Assembly (NCBI GenBank): GCA_002869605.1
Contig: PKUI01000129.1
Span: 1 to 16,304, forward strand
Origin: Desulfuromonas sp.
GTDB lineage: Bacteria > Desulfobacterota > Desulfuromonadia > Desulfuromonadales > SZUA-401
Direction of reading: 5' to 3'
Length of the DNA stretch: 16,304 nucleotides
Shown here piece after piece: positions 7,375-15,119 of the stretch (its first letter is position 1; the number at the start of each line of letters is the position of its first letter). The position numbers and the translations under genes were made by a program. The notes under the pieces are model-generated. The model ran no database searches. It was not told where the DNA came from and saw only the letters and a program-made list of their open reading frames with translations.

Positions 7375-8328
7375 ATGTCCCGCTTCCTGACGGGAGGACT
7401 GGTCCTTCTGACCCTGTTGTTCAGCGTTGCCATGACTGCATGTCAAAAAACGGAACCACCCAGGGAGCCGCAGGTGCTGCTGCAGGTCAACGGGCGTACG
7501 CTGTTGCTTGATGATTTCCGCCGGGGGTTCGAACGCAGCATGCCCGAGCAGCAGGCGCTGAATCCCGAAGAAAGGGAAGAGTTGAAGCGTAATTACCTGC
7601 GGCAATTGATCGATGGACAACTTGCCCTGGCAGAAGCTGATCGACTCAATGTCCAGGTATCGCCGACAGAAGTTGAGTCCCTGCTGGAAGAGTTTCAGCG
7701 GGATTACCCGGCACAGGAATTTCAGCAGATGTTGCAGAGCCAGAAAATCAGCGAACAAGCCTGGCGCAAGGAGTTGATCGAGCGCCTGCGCATGGAGAAA
7801 GTAATCCGTCAGGAGGTCTATGCGGGGCTGACGGTAGAAGAGAGCGAGATTAAAACCTATTTCAGGCAGAATCGCGAGGATTTCGAGCGCCCCGAGCAGG
7901 TCCGTGCGCGTCAGATCGTAGTTGCCCGTGAAGATGAAGGACAACGCGTTCTCGGTTTGTTGCGTCAGGAGGAGCCATTTGCGGAGGTCGCACAGAAATA
8001 CTCTTTGTCTCCGGACAGCGAGCAGGGTGGCGACCTCGGTTATTTTTCACGTGGTCAGATGCCAGACGCGTTTGATGACGTGGTCTTTACGCTGCCGGTC
8101 GGCCGGTTGAGCGACCTGGTCAAAACGGAATACGGATACCATATTTTCCTGGTCGAGGAACGGCGCAAGGCACAGCGCCTGACCCTGTCGGAAGTCCACG
8201 ACGACATAGAAATGCTTCTACGCCGAGAAAAGGAAGCCAATGCCTACCAGGCCTGGTTACAGAAGCTCGGCAGTGAAGCCGTCATCGACGTAGACTGGAG
8301 CCTGTTAAGAGAGATGCCTAAACCATGA
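7375..8328 (+). CDS. Parvulin-type peptidyl-prolyl isomerase lipoprotein (PrsA/PpiD-like)
   Basis: This is a predicted envelope folding factor that isomerises proline bonds in exported proteins. The ATG at 7375 has a good AAGGAG six bases upstream; the frame is open further upstream but without a ribosome site. The resulting 317-residue protein starts with a lipoprotein signal (MSRFLTGGLVLLTLLFSV) ending in M-T-A-C, with lipid-carrying Cys23. A helical SurA_N-like part follows to about 170. A parvulin domain lies at about 176-262, with DLGYFSRGQMPDAF and the closing YGYHIF containing His256. The first parvulin histidine (usually A-R-H-I-L) is Gln180 here, so activity may be reduced. Its stop overlaps the start of the SurA-like gene as ATGA, and the two likely work together on outer-membrane or periplasmic clients. 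PrsA is the nearest functional analogue; the exact name is uncertain. Confidence 0.9.
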   Translation: MSRFLTGGLVLLTLLFSVAMTACQKTEPPREPQVLLQVNGRTLLLDDFRRGFERSMPEQQALNPEEREELKRNYLRQLIDGQLALAEADRLNVQVSPTEVESLLEEFQRDYPAQEFQQMLQSQKISEQAWRKELIERLRMEKVIRQEVYAGLTVEESEIKTYFRQNREDFERPEQVRARQIVVAREDEGQRVLGLLRQEEPFAEVAQKYSLSPDSEQGGDLGYFSRGQMPDAFDDVVFTLPVGRLSDLVKTEYGYHIFLVEERRKAQRLTLSEVHDDIEMLLRREKEANAYQAWLQKLGSEAVIDVDWSLLREMPKP

Positions 8329-9269
8329 ACAAGGTAACGATAATGACCCTTAAACGAATCCTGATGGCCGCCTCGTTGGGCCTGCTGCTGGCGACGCCTT
8401 CTTTTGCCGAGACCCTGAACCGGATTGTTGCCGTGGTCAATGATGACGCCATTACCACCTATCAACTGGCGCAACGCCTCGAGACCCTTCCGCCAGACCA
8501 GCGCGAGTCGGCCAGGGAATCGATGTTGGAGAGAATGGTTGAAGAGCTGTTGCTTGAACAGCGTGCCGAGGAGGTCGGTGTTGGCGTCACGGACGAAGAA
8601 ATTGACGCTGCAATCAGCGATATCCAGGTGCAGAATCGCCTGACCCTTGAACAGCTTGAGCAGGCCCTGCAGGGTCAGGGTCAGACTCTTGCCAGCTATC
8701 GTGACACCCTGCGCGGGGAAATCCTGCGCTACAAGCTGCTGGGCCGTGAAGTGCAGGCGAAGGCCGATGTGACTACCCAGGAGATTCGCAACTATCTCGA
8801 AGAGCACGCCGACGAATATCGTCTTCCGCCCCGGGTACGCCTGGGCGTGGTGAATGTTGCCCTGCCTGAAAACGTTTCGGATGAAGGCCGCCGCATGCTG
8901 CAGGCCAAGGCGGGGAAAGTTCTGGAGAGGCTGGATGAGGATGAGCCTTTTGAGAACATCCTGGAAGAGGTCGGTAAAGACCCTGATGTCAACGGCAGCG
9001 ACCTGGGAATGTTTGCCGAGCAGGAGTTGTCTCCCCTGTTTTCTGAGGCCATTCAAGACCTGCCGATTGGAGGGTTGAGTGGCATCCTGGAGGTTCCGGG
9101 CGGTTTCGCCCTGCTTAAGGTTCTCGACCGCCTCCCCGGAAGTACCCGCCCCCTTGAAGAAGTTCGTTCTGAAATTGAAGCGATCGTGCGTGAGCAAAAG
9201 ACCCAGGCATTGTTCGAAGAATGGCAGAAAGAGCTACGCAAAGAGGCGACCATCGATATACGCCTCTGA
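8325..9269 (+). CDS. surA: SurA-like periplasmic chaperone with a single degenerate parvulin domain
   Basis: SurA-type chaperones carry unfolded outer-membrane proteins across the periplasm. This 314-residue protein has a Sec signal peptide cleaved after A-T-P-S-F-A (about residue 28). The mature protein begins ETLNRIVAVVNDDAITTYQL, the typical start of SurA. The helical chaperone part runs to about 165, a parvulin-like domain covers about 170-270 and a final helix follows. E. coli SurA has two parvulin domains; here there is one. Its first strand reads RLGVVNV and its last GFALLKV, so both conserved active-site histidines are missing and a pure chaperone role is likely. The ATG at 8325 overlaps the previous stop; a second in-frame ATG at 8343, with AAGG eight bases before it, would give 308 residues and an equally good signal peptide. 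A strong terminator follows. Confidence 0.88.
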   Translation: MNKVTIMTLKRILMAASLGLLLATPSFAETLNRIVAVVNDDAITTYQLAQRLETLPPDQRESARESMLERMVEELLLEQRAEEVGVGVTDEEIDAAISDIQVQNRLTLEQLEQALQGQGQTLASYRDTLRGEILRYKLLGREVQAKADVTTQEIRNYLEEHADEYRLPPRVRLGVVNVALPENVSDEGRRMLQAKAGKVLERLDEDEPFENILEEVGKDPDVNGSDLGMFAEQELSPLFSEAIQDLPIGGLSGILEVPGGFALLKVLDRLPGSTRPLEEVRSEIEAIVREQKTQALFEEWQKELRKEATIDIRL

Positions 9270-9291
9270 TCCTGGACAGGATGTGAAAAGG

Positions 9292-9323
9292 AAAAGGCCC
9301 CGCTGCTGGCGGGGCCTTTTTTT
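9292..9323. terminator. Bidirectional intrinsic terminator between surA and the yqgE-like gene
   Basis: A perfect 12-bp inverted repeat, AAAAGGCCCCGC (9292-9303) with GCGGGGCCTTTT (9309-9320), has a five-base loop and a run of seven Ts to 9323 on the plus strand. On the minus strand the stem is followed by TTTTCCTTTT. The stop codon of the convergent yqgE-like gene (TAA, 9324-9322) lies inside the T/A run, so both genes share this element. Confidence 0.93.
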
Positions 9324-9897
9324 ATATCCAGGGGGAAGGTGATGCCGGCAGTAGGGCCGGCCACATACGTAGAGGCTGGAGATCCTTCAAGGTGTCTGCG
9401 CCGAGCTGAACGACTATCCAGTCTCCTCGTGAGATCTCGCGGGCCAACTGAGCAGGTGCCCAGCCTGCGTACCCGAGATAGACTCGCAGTTCACCCTCTG
9501 GTAAGTCGGACTGATGGAGCAACTCATTGAGCGGCTGCCCGTGTAGAAGATGCAGCCCAGGGGCAAGCGGATCGCTGCCGGCAGGGGGCTGGCCGAACAA
9601 AAGGGCTCGGACCTGCAGCGGCTCAACCGGACCTCCCCAGAAGATACCCCGGGGCAGGGTGTGCAGGGTTTTCTCCAGATCTGGCGGAAGTTTTCCGAGT
9701 TGGCGATTGAGTATAAGCCCGGAGGTGCCGCGCATATCATGCCGGGTAATCAGGATAACACTCTGCTGAAAACGGGGGTCGGCGATCTGTTCGCTGGCGA
9801 CCAGCAGCAGGCCGGTGCGGGGTGCCAGCCCGGTCGGGGTCGTGGCATGGGCTGAAAGGGTAAAGAGTAAAAGAAGCAGGGTAACCAGGTTGCGCAT
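9322..9897 (-). CDS. YqgE/AlgH family protein (DUF179) with a signal peptide
   Basis: The 191-residue protein belongs to the YqgE/AlgH family, whose molecular role is unsettled; AlgH was named from regulation of alginate genes in Pseudomonas. Family motifs are clear: GLLLVASEQIADPRFQQSV at 29-47, SGLILNRQLG at 59-68, FWGGPVEP at 86-93 and YLGYAGWAPAQLAREI at 140-155. Unusually, the family core is preceded by a typical Sec signal peptide (MRNLVTLLLLLFTLSAHA), with predicted cleavage after residue 18. Most family members begin directly at the core and are taken to be cytoplasmic, so this copy is probably periplasmic. A GGAGG lies four bases before the ATG, which supports the start that includes the signal. 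It is transcribed toward surA and shares a terminator with it; another envelope role would fit but is not shown. Confidence 0.9.
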   Translation of the reverse strand: MRNLVTLLLLLFTLSAHATTPTGLAPRTGLLLVASEQIADPRFQQSVILITRHDMRGTSGLILNRQLGKLPPDLEKTLHTLPRGIFWGGPVEPLQVRALLFGQPPAGSDPLAPGLHLLHGQPLNELLHQSDLPEGELRVYLGYAGWAPAQLAREISRGDWIVVQLGADTLKDLQPLRMWPALLPASPSPWI

Positions 9898-9923
9898 GAC
9901 GCCTCCGTATCAGATGCCTCTAA

Positions 9924-9952
9924 AGGAGACCATCCGCACTCCTCGCTGTCAA
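9924..9952 (-). promoter_or_regulatory. Possible promoter for the yqgE-like gene
   Basis: On the minus strand a perfect TTGACA (9952-9947) is followed after 17 bp by a poor -10 box, TCTCCT (9929-9924). The -35 is striking but the -10 is weak, so an activator or an alternative -10 would be needed. Confidence 0.3.
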
Positions 9953-9986
9953 GCAATGAACCTGTTTTTGCATAAGCAGCATGTGG

Positions 9987-10016
9987 TTGAAGTTGGCGGG
10001 CAAGCTGGACTATAGT
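9987..10016 (+). promoter_or_regulatory. Sigma-70 type promoter for pdxA
   Basis: TTGAAG at 9987-9992, an 18-bp spacer and TATAGT at 10011-10016 (five of six). The start site would be near 10023, leaving about 20 bases that contain the GGAGG of pdxA. Confidence 0.6.
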
Positions 10017-10041
10017 GTTAGTTTGGCGCGGAGGTATATTC

Positions 10042-11046
10042 GTGAACAAGCCGTTGGTCGTAACCATGGGAGACCCGACCGGGGTCGGCCCTGAAATCAT
10101 TCTCAAGGCTCTCGCAGCGGGGTCTTTTGCCGAGCTGTCTCGGCCCGTGCAAGTGGCCGGTGATGCGGGTGTTTTGCGGCGAGCGGCGCAGGTGCTCGGA
10201 GTCTCTCTCGAGGTGTCACCGGCGCAGCCCGCCGGGAGCTGTCTGCTGAGAGCAGATGGTCACCAGCTGCAACTCGTTGAGCTTTCGACACTGCCCGCGG
10301 AACGGCTCGAATGGGGCAATCCGGACAAGGCTTGTGGTGAGGCCATGCTTGATTACATCGAGTGGGCATGCACGCAGTGTTTGAACGGTGATGCGGCGGG
10401 TATGATTACGGCTCCGATCAACAAGGCGGCAATTCACGCTGCCGGCAGCGACTTTCCAGGACATACCGAGCTGCTCGCGCAACGCTGTGGCGTTGAACGG
10501 GAGGTGATGATGCTGGCCGGTGAACGCCTGAAGGTCTGCCTGGTGACGACCCACCTCCCCTATCGAGACGTTCCCGAGGTCCTTACCCGCGCAGATATCC
10601 TGGCGACCATCCGCATTGTTGATCACGACCTGCGATGCCATTTCGGCATTGAAAAACCCCGCCTGGCGGTGCTGGCGCTTAACCCGCATGCCGGGGAGCA
10701 GGGTCTGTTTGGCGACGAGGAGCAGCACATCATTGCCCCGGCTGTCGAAGCGGCATGTCGTGAAGGACTTGCCGCCAGCGGCCCCCATAGCGCAGATGCC
10801 CTGTTTCATTTTGCCGCGCGCGGCGATTACGATGCGGTGATCTGCATGTACCATGACCAGGGCTTGATCCCGCTCAAGCTGTTGCACTTCGATGACGGCG
10901 TGAATGTGACCCTCGGTCTGCCGATCGTGCGTACATCCGTCGATCACGGGACCGCCTACGATCTGGCCGGCACCGGGCAAGCCAGCGCAGAAAGCCTGGT
11001 GGCTGCTGTCAAGTTGGCGGATCAGATGGCAGTGCACAGAACATGA
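10042..11046 (+). CDS. pdxA: 4-hydroxythreonine-4-phosphate dehydrogenase PdxA
   Basis: PdxA oxidises 4-phosphohydroxy-threonine with NAD(P) in the DXP-dependent pathway to pyridoxal phosphate; the product is condensed by PdxJ. I place the start at GTG 10042, which has GGAGG seven bases upstream and yields MNKPLVVTMGDPTGVGPE, the standard N-terminus. An upstream in-frame GTG at 10015 overlaps the -10 box and is rejected. Length is 334 residues (E. coli 329). The metal-binding histidines appear at H171 (TTHLPYRD), H216 (NPHAGEQG) and H271 (MYHDQGL). Other motifs are TAPINKAAI at 123-131, FPGHTELLA at 138-146 and TSVDHGTAYDLAG at 298-310. The YeiH-family gene starts 13 bp after the stop, so cotranscription is likely. 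PdxA2-type paralogues exist that act in other pathways, but nothing points to one here. Confidence 0.95.
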   Translation: MNKPLVVTMGDPTGVGPEIILKALAAGSFAELSRPVQVAGDAGVLRRAAQVLGVSLEVSPAQPAGSCLLRADGHQLQLVELSTLPAERLEWGNPDKACGEAMLDYIEWACTQCLNGDAAGMITAPINKAAIHAAGSDFPGHTELLAQRCGVEREVMMLAGERLKVCLVTTHLPYRDVPEVLTRADILATIRIVDHDLRCHFGIEKPRLAVLALNPHAGEQGLFGDEEQHIIAPAVEAACREGLAASGPHSADALFHFAARGDYDAVICMYHDQGLIPLKLLHFDDGVNVTLGLPIVRTSVDHGTAYDLAGTGQASAESLVAAVKLADQMAVHRT

Positions 11047-11059
11047 GTAGTGACCGGTG

Positions 11060-11998
11060 ATGATATCGGAGCCGAAAAGGGACCTGTCGAAATGGGGCCT
11101 GGGCGTGCTGTTTCTTTTGTGTGCCCTCCCCTTTGTCTCGTCGCCCATCGCACTGGTTGCCGGACTGATCTACGCGCTTACGGCAGGCAACCCGTTGCCC
11201 CGACAGACAGCTGTGCTCAGCAAGTTGTTATTAAAGGTTGCAGTCATCGGCCTCGGTTTCGGCGTTAACTTCCAGCAGGTTATCAGTATAGCCAAAGATT
11301 CTTTGCCGCTGACCCTCGTCACGATTGTTGCAACCGTACTGCTGGGCGCTTTTTTAGGCCGGGTCATGAGCCTCCCGGTGAAGACGCGGGCCCTGATCTC
11401 TTTCGGCACGGCCATCTGTGGCGGTAGCGCTATTGCCGCCCTGGCGCCGGTGATCAAGGCGGAAAATGAAGAGGTCGCGGTATCTCTGGCGACCGTTTTC
11501 ACCCTGAACGCCGTTGGGTTGCTGGTCTTCCCACCCATCGGGGTCATGATGGGGCTCGACCAGCAGCAGTTCGGAGTCTGGGCGGCCCTGGCGATTCACG
11601 ACACCAGCAGTGTCGTCGGTGCGGCTGCGACCTTCGGAGGCGCAGCCCTGGCTGTTGCGACGACCGTCAAGCTGTCCCGGGCGCTCTGGATAGTTCCCTG
11701 TACCCTTGCGGCCGGCTGGTTTTATGGAAACCGCGAGCGACTTAACGTTCCCTGGTTTATGGCCGGATTTGTCCTGACGGCCTTCATCAGTTCCTGGTGG
11801 CCGGAGCAGGGGGCGGTTTGGAGTGGGGGCTACATTGTCGCCAGGCAGCTGCTGGTCATGACCCTTTTTCTCATCGGGGTCAGCCTGACCCGGGAGACCC
11901 TGCAGCGGGTCGGTCTGCGACCACTCGGCATGGGAGCCCTGTTATGGACCTGTGTTACGGGGGCGACCCTTCTGGTCGTCCTGAGTGGGGTCACCTAG
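11060..11998 (+). CDS. YeiH/UPF0324 family membrane protein, putative anion exporter
   Basis: This 312-residue inner-membrane protein has about ten hydrophobic segments and the family hallmarks GTAICGGSAIAA at 116-127 and AIHDTSSVVGAA at 178-189. The family (YeiH in E. coli) is often annotated as a putative sulfate exporter because some members sit beside sulfonate-degradation genes; direct proof is limited. The start is ambiguous: GTG 11057 is followed by ATG 11060 and neither has a strong ribosome site. ATG is preferred. The gene lies 13 bp after pdxA and 72 bp before uvrA, and reads on the same strand as both. Neither neighbour suggests a substrate. No sign of damage is seen. Family membership is sure; function is not. 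Confidence 0.85.
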   Translation: MISEPKRDLSKWGLGVLFLLCALPFVSSPIALVAGLIYALTAGNPLPRQTAVLSKLLLKVAVIGLGFGVNFQQVISIAKDSLPLTLVTIVATVLLGAFLGRVMSLPVKTRALISFGTAICGGSAIAALAPVIKAENEEVAVSLATVFTLNAVGLLVFPPIGVMMGLDQQQFGVWAALAIHDTSSVVGAAATFGGAALAVATTVKLSRALWIVPCTLAAGWFYGNRERLNVPWFMAGFVLTAFISSWWPEQGAVWSGGYIVARQLLVMTLFLIGVSLTRETLQRVGLRPLGMGALLWTCVTGATLLVVLSGVT

Positions 11999-12033
11999 AG
12001 GTTTCGTTCAAAACGATTCGAACATCAAACTCA

Positions 12034-12054
12034 TGTTTATGGCTTACGTAAACA
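12034..12054 (+). promoter_or_regulatory. Inverted repeat upstream of uvrA, possible operator
   Basis: TGTTTA (12034-12039) and TAAACA (12049-12054) form a 6-bp inverted repeat across nine bases, just before the AAGGA ribosome site of uvrA. It may be a regulator site or a small leader hairpin. I find no recognisable LexA box and no clear promoter boxes in 11999-12070, so uvrA may depend on read-through from pdxA. Confidence 0.25.
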
Positions 12055-12070
12055 CGTGCAAGGAAAGAAG

Positions 12071-14884
12071 ATGGCCGATCAAATAGTGATTAAGGGTGCT
12101 CGCGAGCACAACCTCAAGAATATCGATCTTTCGATTCCGCGTGACCGGCTGGTGGTGATTACCGGCGTCTCCGGTTCCGGCAAGAGTTCCCTGGCCTTCG
12201 ATACCATCTACGCTGAAGGTCAGCGGCGTTACGTCGAATCGCTCTCGGCGTATGCCCGCCAGTTCCTGGAGCAGATGGACAAACCGGACATCGAGAGCAT
12301 TGAGGGGCTCTCCCCCGCGATCTCTATCGAGCAGAAGACCACGTCGAAGAACCCCCGCTCGACGGTCGGTACGGTGACCGAGATCTACGACTATCTGCGC
12401 CTGCTGTTTGCCCGGGTCGGACGGGTGCATTGCCACGGTTGCGGCAAGGAGATCGCCTCCCAGACTGTCGAACAGATGGTCGACCAGGTCATGACCCTGC
12501 CGGAGAAGACGCGCCTGCTGATTCTCGCGCCGGTTGTCCGCGGGCGCAAGGGAGAATATCGCAAGGAGCTCAAGCAGCTGCAGGCCGACGGCTTTGTGCG
12601 TGTGCGGGTTGATGGCGAGATGCGTGAACTCTCAGAACAGATCGAACTCGACAAGAACAAAAAGCACACCCTCGAAGTGGTCGTCGATCGCCTGGTGGTC
12701 AAGGAGAGTATCGCTTCGCGGCTGGCCGATTCGCTTGAGACGGCGCTCGGGCTGGCCGACGGGCTGGTGCGGGTTGAAGAACCGGAAGGAGAGAGCCGCC
12801 TCTATTCAGAGCAGCACGCCTGCGCCGACTGCGGGATATCCTACCCCGAGATCGCGCCGCGCATGTTTTCGTTCAACAACCCCTACGGGGCCTGCTCCGA
12901 CTGCACCGGGCTCGGTACGCGCATGTATTTCGACCCCGAGCTGGTGGTGCCGAACCCGAGCCTGTCGTTGCGCGAAGGTGCGATTGCCCCCTGGTCGACA
13001 CGCACCGGTTTCTACTACTTCCAGATCCTTGAGGCGCTCAGTGAACATTACGCTTTCGATATCCGGGCGCCGTTTGCCGAGCTTCCGGAAAAGCTGCAGC
13101 GTATCATCCTGCGTGGTTCAGGTGATGAACAGGTCAAGTTTTTCTACGATCACGGTGGCCAGCGGGTCTTTTACCACAAGCCGTTCGAGGGGGTGATCCC
13201 GAATCTGGAGCGCCGCCTGAAGGAGACCGATTCCGACCAGGTGCGCGAGAAGCTCGAACAGTACATGAACGTCATGCCCTGTCCCAGCTGCGAGGGGGCC
13301 CGCCTGCGTCCCGAAGCGCTGTTTATCCGCATCGCCGGACGCAACATCCAGGAAGTCTGTTCGCTGTCGATACTCGAGGCGGAAGCCTTTTTCGAACAAT
13401 TGACGCTTTCCGACAAGGAGATGGAGATTGCGCGGCGTATTCTCAAGGAGATCCGCGAGCGGCTCTCGTTTCTCTCCCACGTCGGGCTCGATTACCTGAC
13501 CCTCGACCGCTCCTCGGGCACTCTCTCCGGTGGAGAAGGCCAGCGCATCCGGCTCGCCACGCAGATCGGTTCGTCGCTGGTCGGTGTCCTCTATATCCTT
13601 GATGAGCCATCGATCGGCCTGCACCAGCGCGACAACCGTCGCCTGCTCGAAACCCTCAAACGCTTGCGCGATCTCGGCAACACGGTGCTGGTGGTAGAGC
13701 ACGACGAGGAGACGATCCTCGAAGCCGACCATGTGATCGATATGGGACCCGGGGCCGGGCGGCACGGCGGCCAAGTGGTCGCCCAGGGAACGCCAAAACA
13801 GATTATGCAGGAGGAAAAGTCTCTCACCGGGCAACATCTCAACGGCACGCTGTCCATCGACATCCCCGAAAAGCGACGCAAGGCCAGCCGCCACCTGAAG
13901 ATCTTCGGTGCCAGCGAGAACAACCTGCAGAACCTCGATGTGGAGCTGCCGCTGGGCGTCATGACGTGCGTTACCGGGGTCTCAGGTTCCGGCAAATCAA
14001 CCCTGGTGATCGACACTCTCTACAGGGCGCTTGCCCAGCATCTTTACCGCTCGCGGGATCGCGCCGGACGTGTGGCGCGTATCGAGGGGCTTGAGTATCT
14101 CGACAAGGTGATCGACATCGACCAGTCGCCTATCGGGCGTACGCCACGTTCCAACCCGGCCACCTACACCGGCGTTTTCACCGATATTCGCGACATTTTC
14201 TCCCAGCTCCCCGAGGCAAAAGTGCGCGGCTACAAGCCGGGGCGCTTCTCGTTCAACGTCAAGGGTGGGCGCTGCGAGGCCTGCCAGGGCGATGGCATTA
14301 TCAAGATCGAAATGCACTTTCTCCCCGACGTCTATGTACAGTGCGAAGTCTGCAAGGGTGCGCGCTATAATCGCGAAACCCTTGAGATCAGGTACAAGGG
14401 CAAGAACATCGCCGAGGTGCTCGACATGACCGTTAACCAGGCCGCCGAGTTCCTCGGCAATATCCCGCGGATTAGCAACAAGCTCGAAACGGTTAGGGAT
14501 GTCGGGCTCGGCTACATCAAGCTGGGGCAGAGCGCCACGACGCTCTCCGGGGGCGAAGCACAGCGGGTCAAGCTGGCCAAGGAGCTCGGCAAGCGCTCCA
14601 CCGGCCGCACCATCTACATTCTCGACGAGCCGACCACCGGGCTTCACTTTGCCGACATCAAGAAGCTTCTCGCGGTACTGCACAGGCTGGTGGAGGGTGA
14701 AAACACGGTGGTCGTTATCGAGCACAACCTCGATGTCATCAAGATGGCCGACCACATTATCGATCTCGGCCCCGAGGGTGGCAGTCGTGGAGGGGAGCTG
14801 GTTGCATGCGGTACCCCTGAAGACGTGGCACGCTGCAGTGCATCGTTTACCGGGCGTTACCTGCGGGCGTGTCTCGACTTGTAA
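12071..14884 (+). CDS. uvrA: Excinuclease ABC subunit UvrA
   Basis: UvrA is the damage-sensing ATPase of nucleotide excision repair; as a dimer it loads UvrB and is recruited by Mfd. I choose the ATG at 12071, which has AAGGA six bases upstream; a GTG at 12056 is open but precedes the usual N-terminus. The protein has 937 residues (E. coli 940). Both ABC modules are complete: first Walker [10 protein letters not shown] at 32-40, signature LSGGEGQ at 485-491, DEP at 511-513; second Walker [10 protein letters not shown] at 636-644, signature LSGGEAQ at 825-831, DEP at 852-854. Zinc-binding cysteines are C251, C254, C275, C278 in the first module and C735, C738, C758, C761 in the second. Everything needed for function is intact. 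No LexA site that I can recognise lies upstream. Confidence 0.98.
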   Translation: MADQIVIKGAREHNLKNIDLSIPRDRLVVITGVSGSGKSSLAFDTIYAEGQRRYVESLSAYARQFLEQMDKPDIESIEGLSPAISIEQKTTSKNPRSTVGTVTEIYDYLRLLFARVGRVHCHGCGKEIASQTVEQMVDQVMTLPEKTRLLILAPVVRGRKGEYRKELKQLQADGFVRVRVDGEMRELSEQIELDKNKKHTLEVVVDRLVVKESIASRLADSLETALGLADGLVRVEEPEGESRLYSEQHACADCGISYPEIAPRMFSFNNPYGACSDCTGLGTRMYFDPELVVPNPSLSLREGAIAPWSTRTGFYYFQILEALSEHYAFDIRAPFAELPEKLQRIILRGSGDEQVKFFYDHGGQRVFYHKPFEGVIPNLERRLKETDSDQVREKLEQYMNVMPCPSCEGARLRPEALFIRIAGRNIQEVCSLSILEAEAFFEQLTLSDKEMEIARRILKEIRERLSFLSHVGLDYLTLDRSSGTLSGGEGQRIRLATQIGSSLVGVLYILDEPSIGLHQRDNRRLLETLKRLRDLGNTVLVVEHDEETILEADHVIDMGPGAGRHGGQVVAQGTPKQIMQEEKSLTGQHLNGTLSIDIPEKRRKASRHLKIFGASENNLQNLDVELPLGVMTCVTGVSGSGKSTLVIDTLYRALAQHLYRSRDRAGRVARIEGLEYLDKVIDIDQSPIGRTPRSNPATYTGVFTDIRDIFSQLPEAKVRGYKPGRFSFNVKGGRCEACQGDGIIKIEMHFLPDVYVQCEVCKGARYNRETLEIRYKGKNIAEVLDMTVNQAAEFLGNIPRISNKLETVRDVGLGYIKLGQSATTLSGGEAQRVKLAKELGKRSTGRTIYILDEPTTGLHFADIKKLLAVLHRLVEGENTVVVIEHNLDVIKMADHIIDLGPEGGSRGGELVACGTPEDVARCSASFTGRYLRACLDL

Positions 14885-15068
14885 CTCGCGTTTTGACACC
14901 AGGTCAGTCAACTGACACCCTGCCCGGCCTCCTTCTGCTTCAGTCATGCTAAACGGCTTCAGCGCCGCCTGTGTCTGCAAACAGCAAGGTTTCTGAAATT
15001 TCTCGCCTTTTGCCCCTCATGAAAAACGCCTATATATTCATGGTTTAGGGAAAGTTAAACGGAGAAAA
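14885..15068 (+). other. Non-coding region after uvrA with palindrome and direct repeats
   Basis: No credible gene lies here. It holds a 14-bp perfect palindrome, GTCAGT-CA-ACTGAC at 14903-14916. Two heptamer direct repeats are each spaced 19 bp apart: TGACACC at 14894 and 14913, and GCTTCAG at 14937 and 14956. The stretch 15021-15060 is AT-rich. No clear terminator for uvrA is present; the only small stem (CGGC/GCCG at 14954-14967) lacks a T-run. The palindrome lies about 180-193 bp upstream of the predicted sigma-54 start site, a common distance for an activator site. Confidence 0.5.
15010..15038 (+). promoter_or_regulatory. Possible sigma-70 promoter upstream of the PEGA lipoprotein gene
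   Basis: TTGCCC at 15010-15015, 17 bp, then TATATT at 15033-15038. The -10 box is good (five of six), the -35 only three of six. It could provide basal transcription in addition to the sigma-54 site downstream, or the TA-rich run may just be part of the bendable stretch often found there. Confidence 0.3.
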
Positions 15069-15086
15069 TTGGCCCGCTCCTTGCGT
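15069..15086 (+). promoter_or_regulatory. Sigma-54 (RpoN) promoter for the PEGA lipoprotein gene
   Basis: TTGGCCCG, four bases, then TTGCG matches the -24/-12 consensus TTGGCACG-N4-TTGCW except for one base in each half. The invariant GG (15071-15072) and GC (15083-15084) are separated by exactly 10 bases. Transcription would start near 15096, leaving a 24-base leader that contains the ribosome site. Such promoters need an enhancer-binding activator. Confidence 0.75.
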
Positions 15087-15119
15087 TATAGCATGATACG
15101 GGGGGAGAAGGGTCAAACG

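Noticed and set aside
10015..10041. Upstream GTG start for pdxA
   Set aside because: It overlaps the predicted -10 box and would add nine residues not seen in PdxA; the GTG at 10042 has a well-placed GGAGG.
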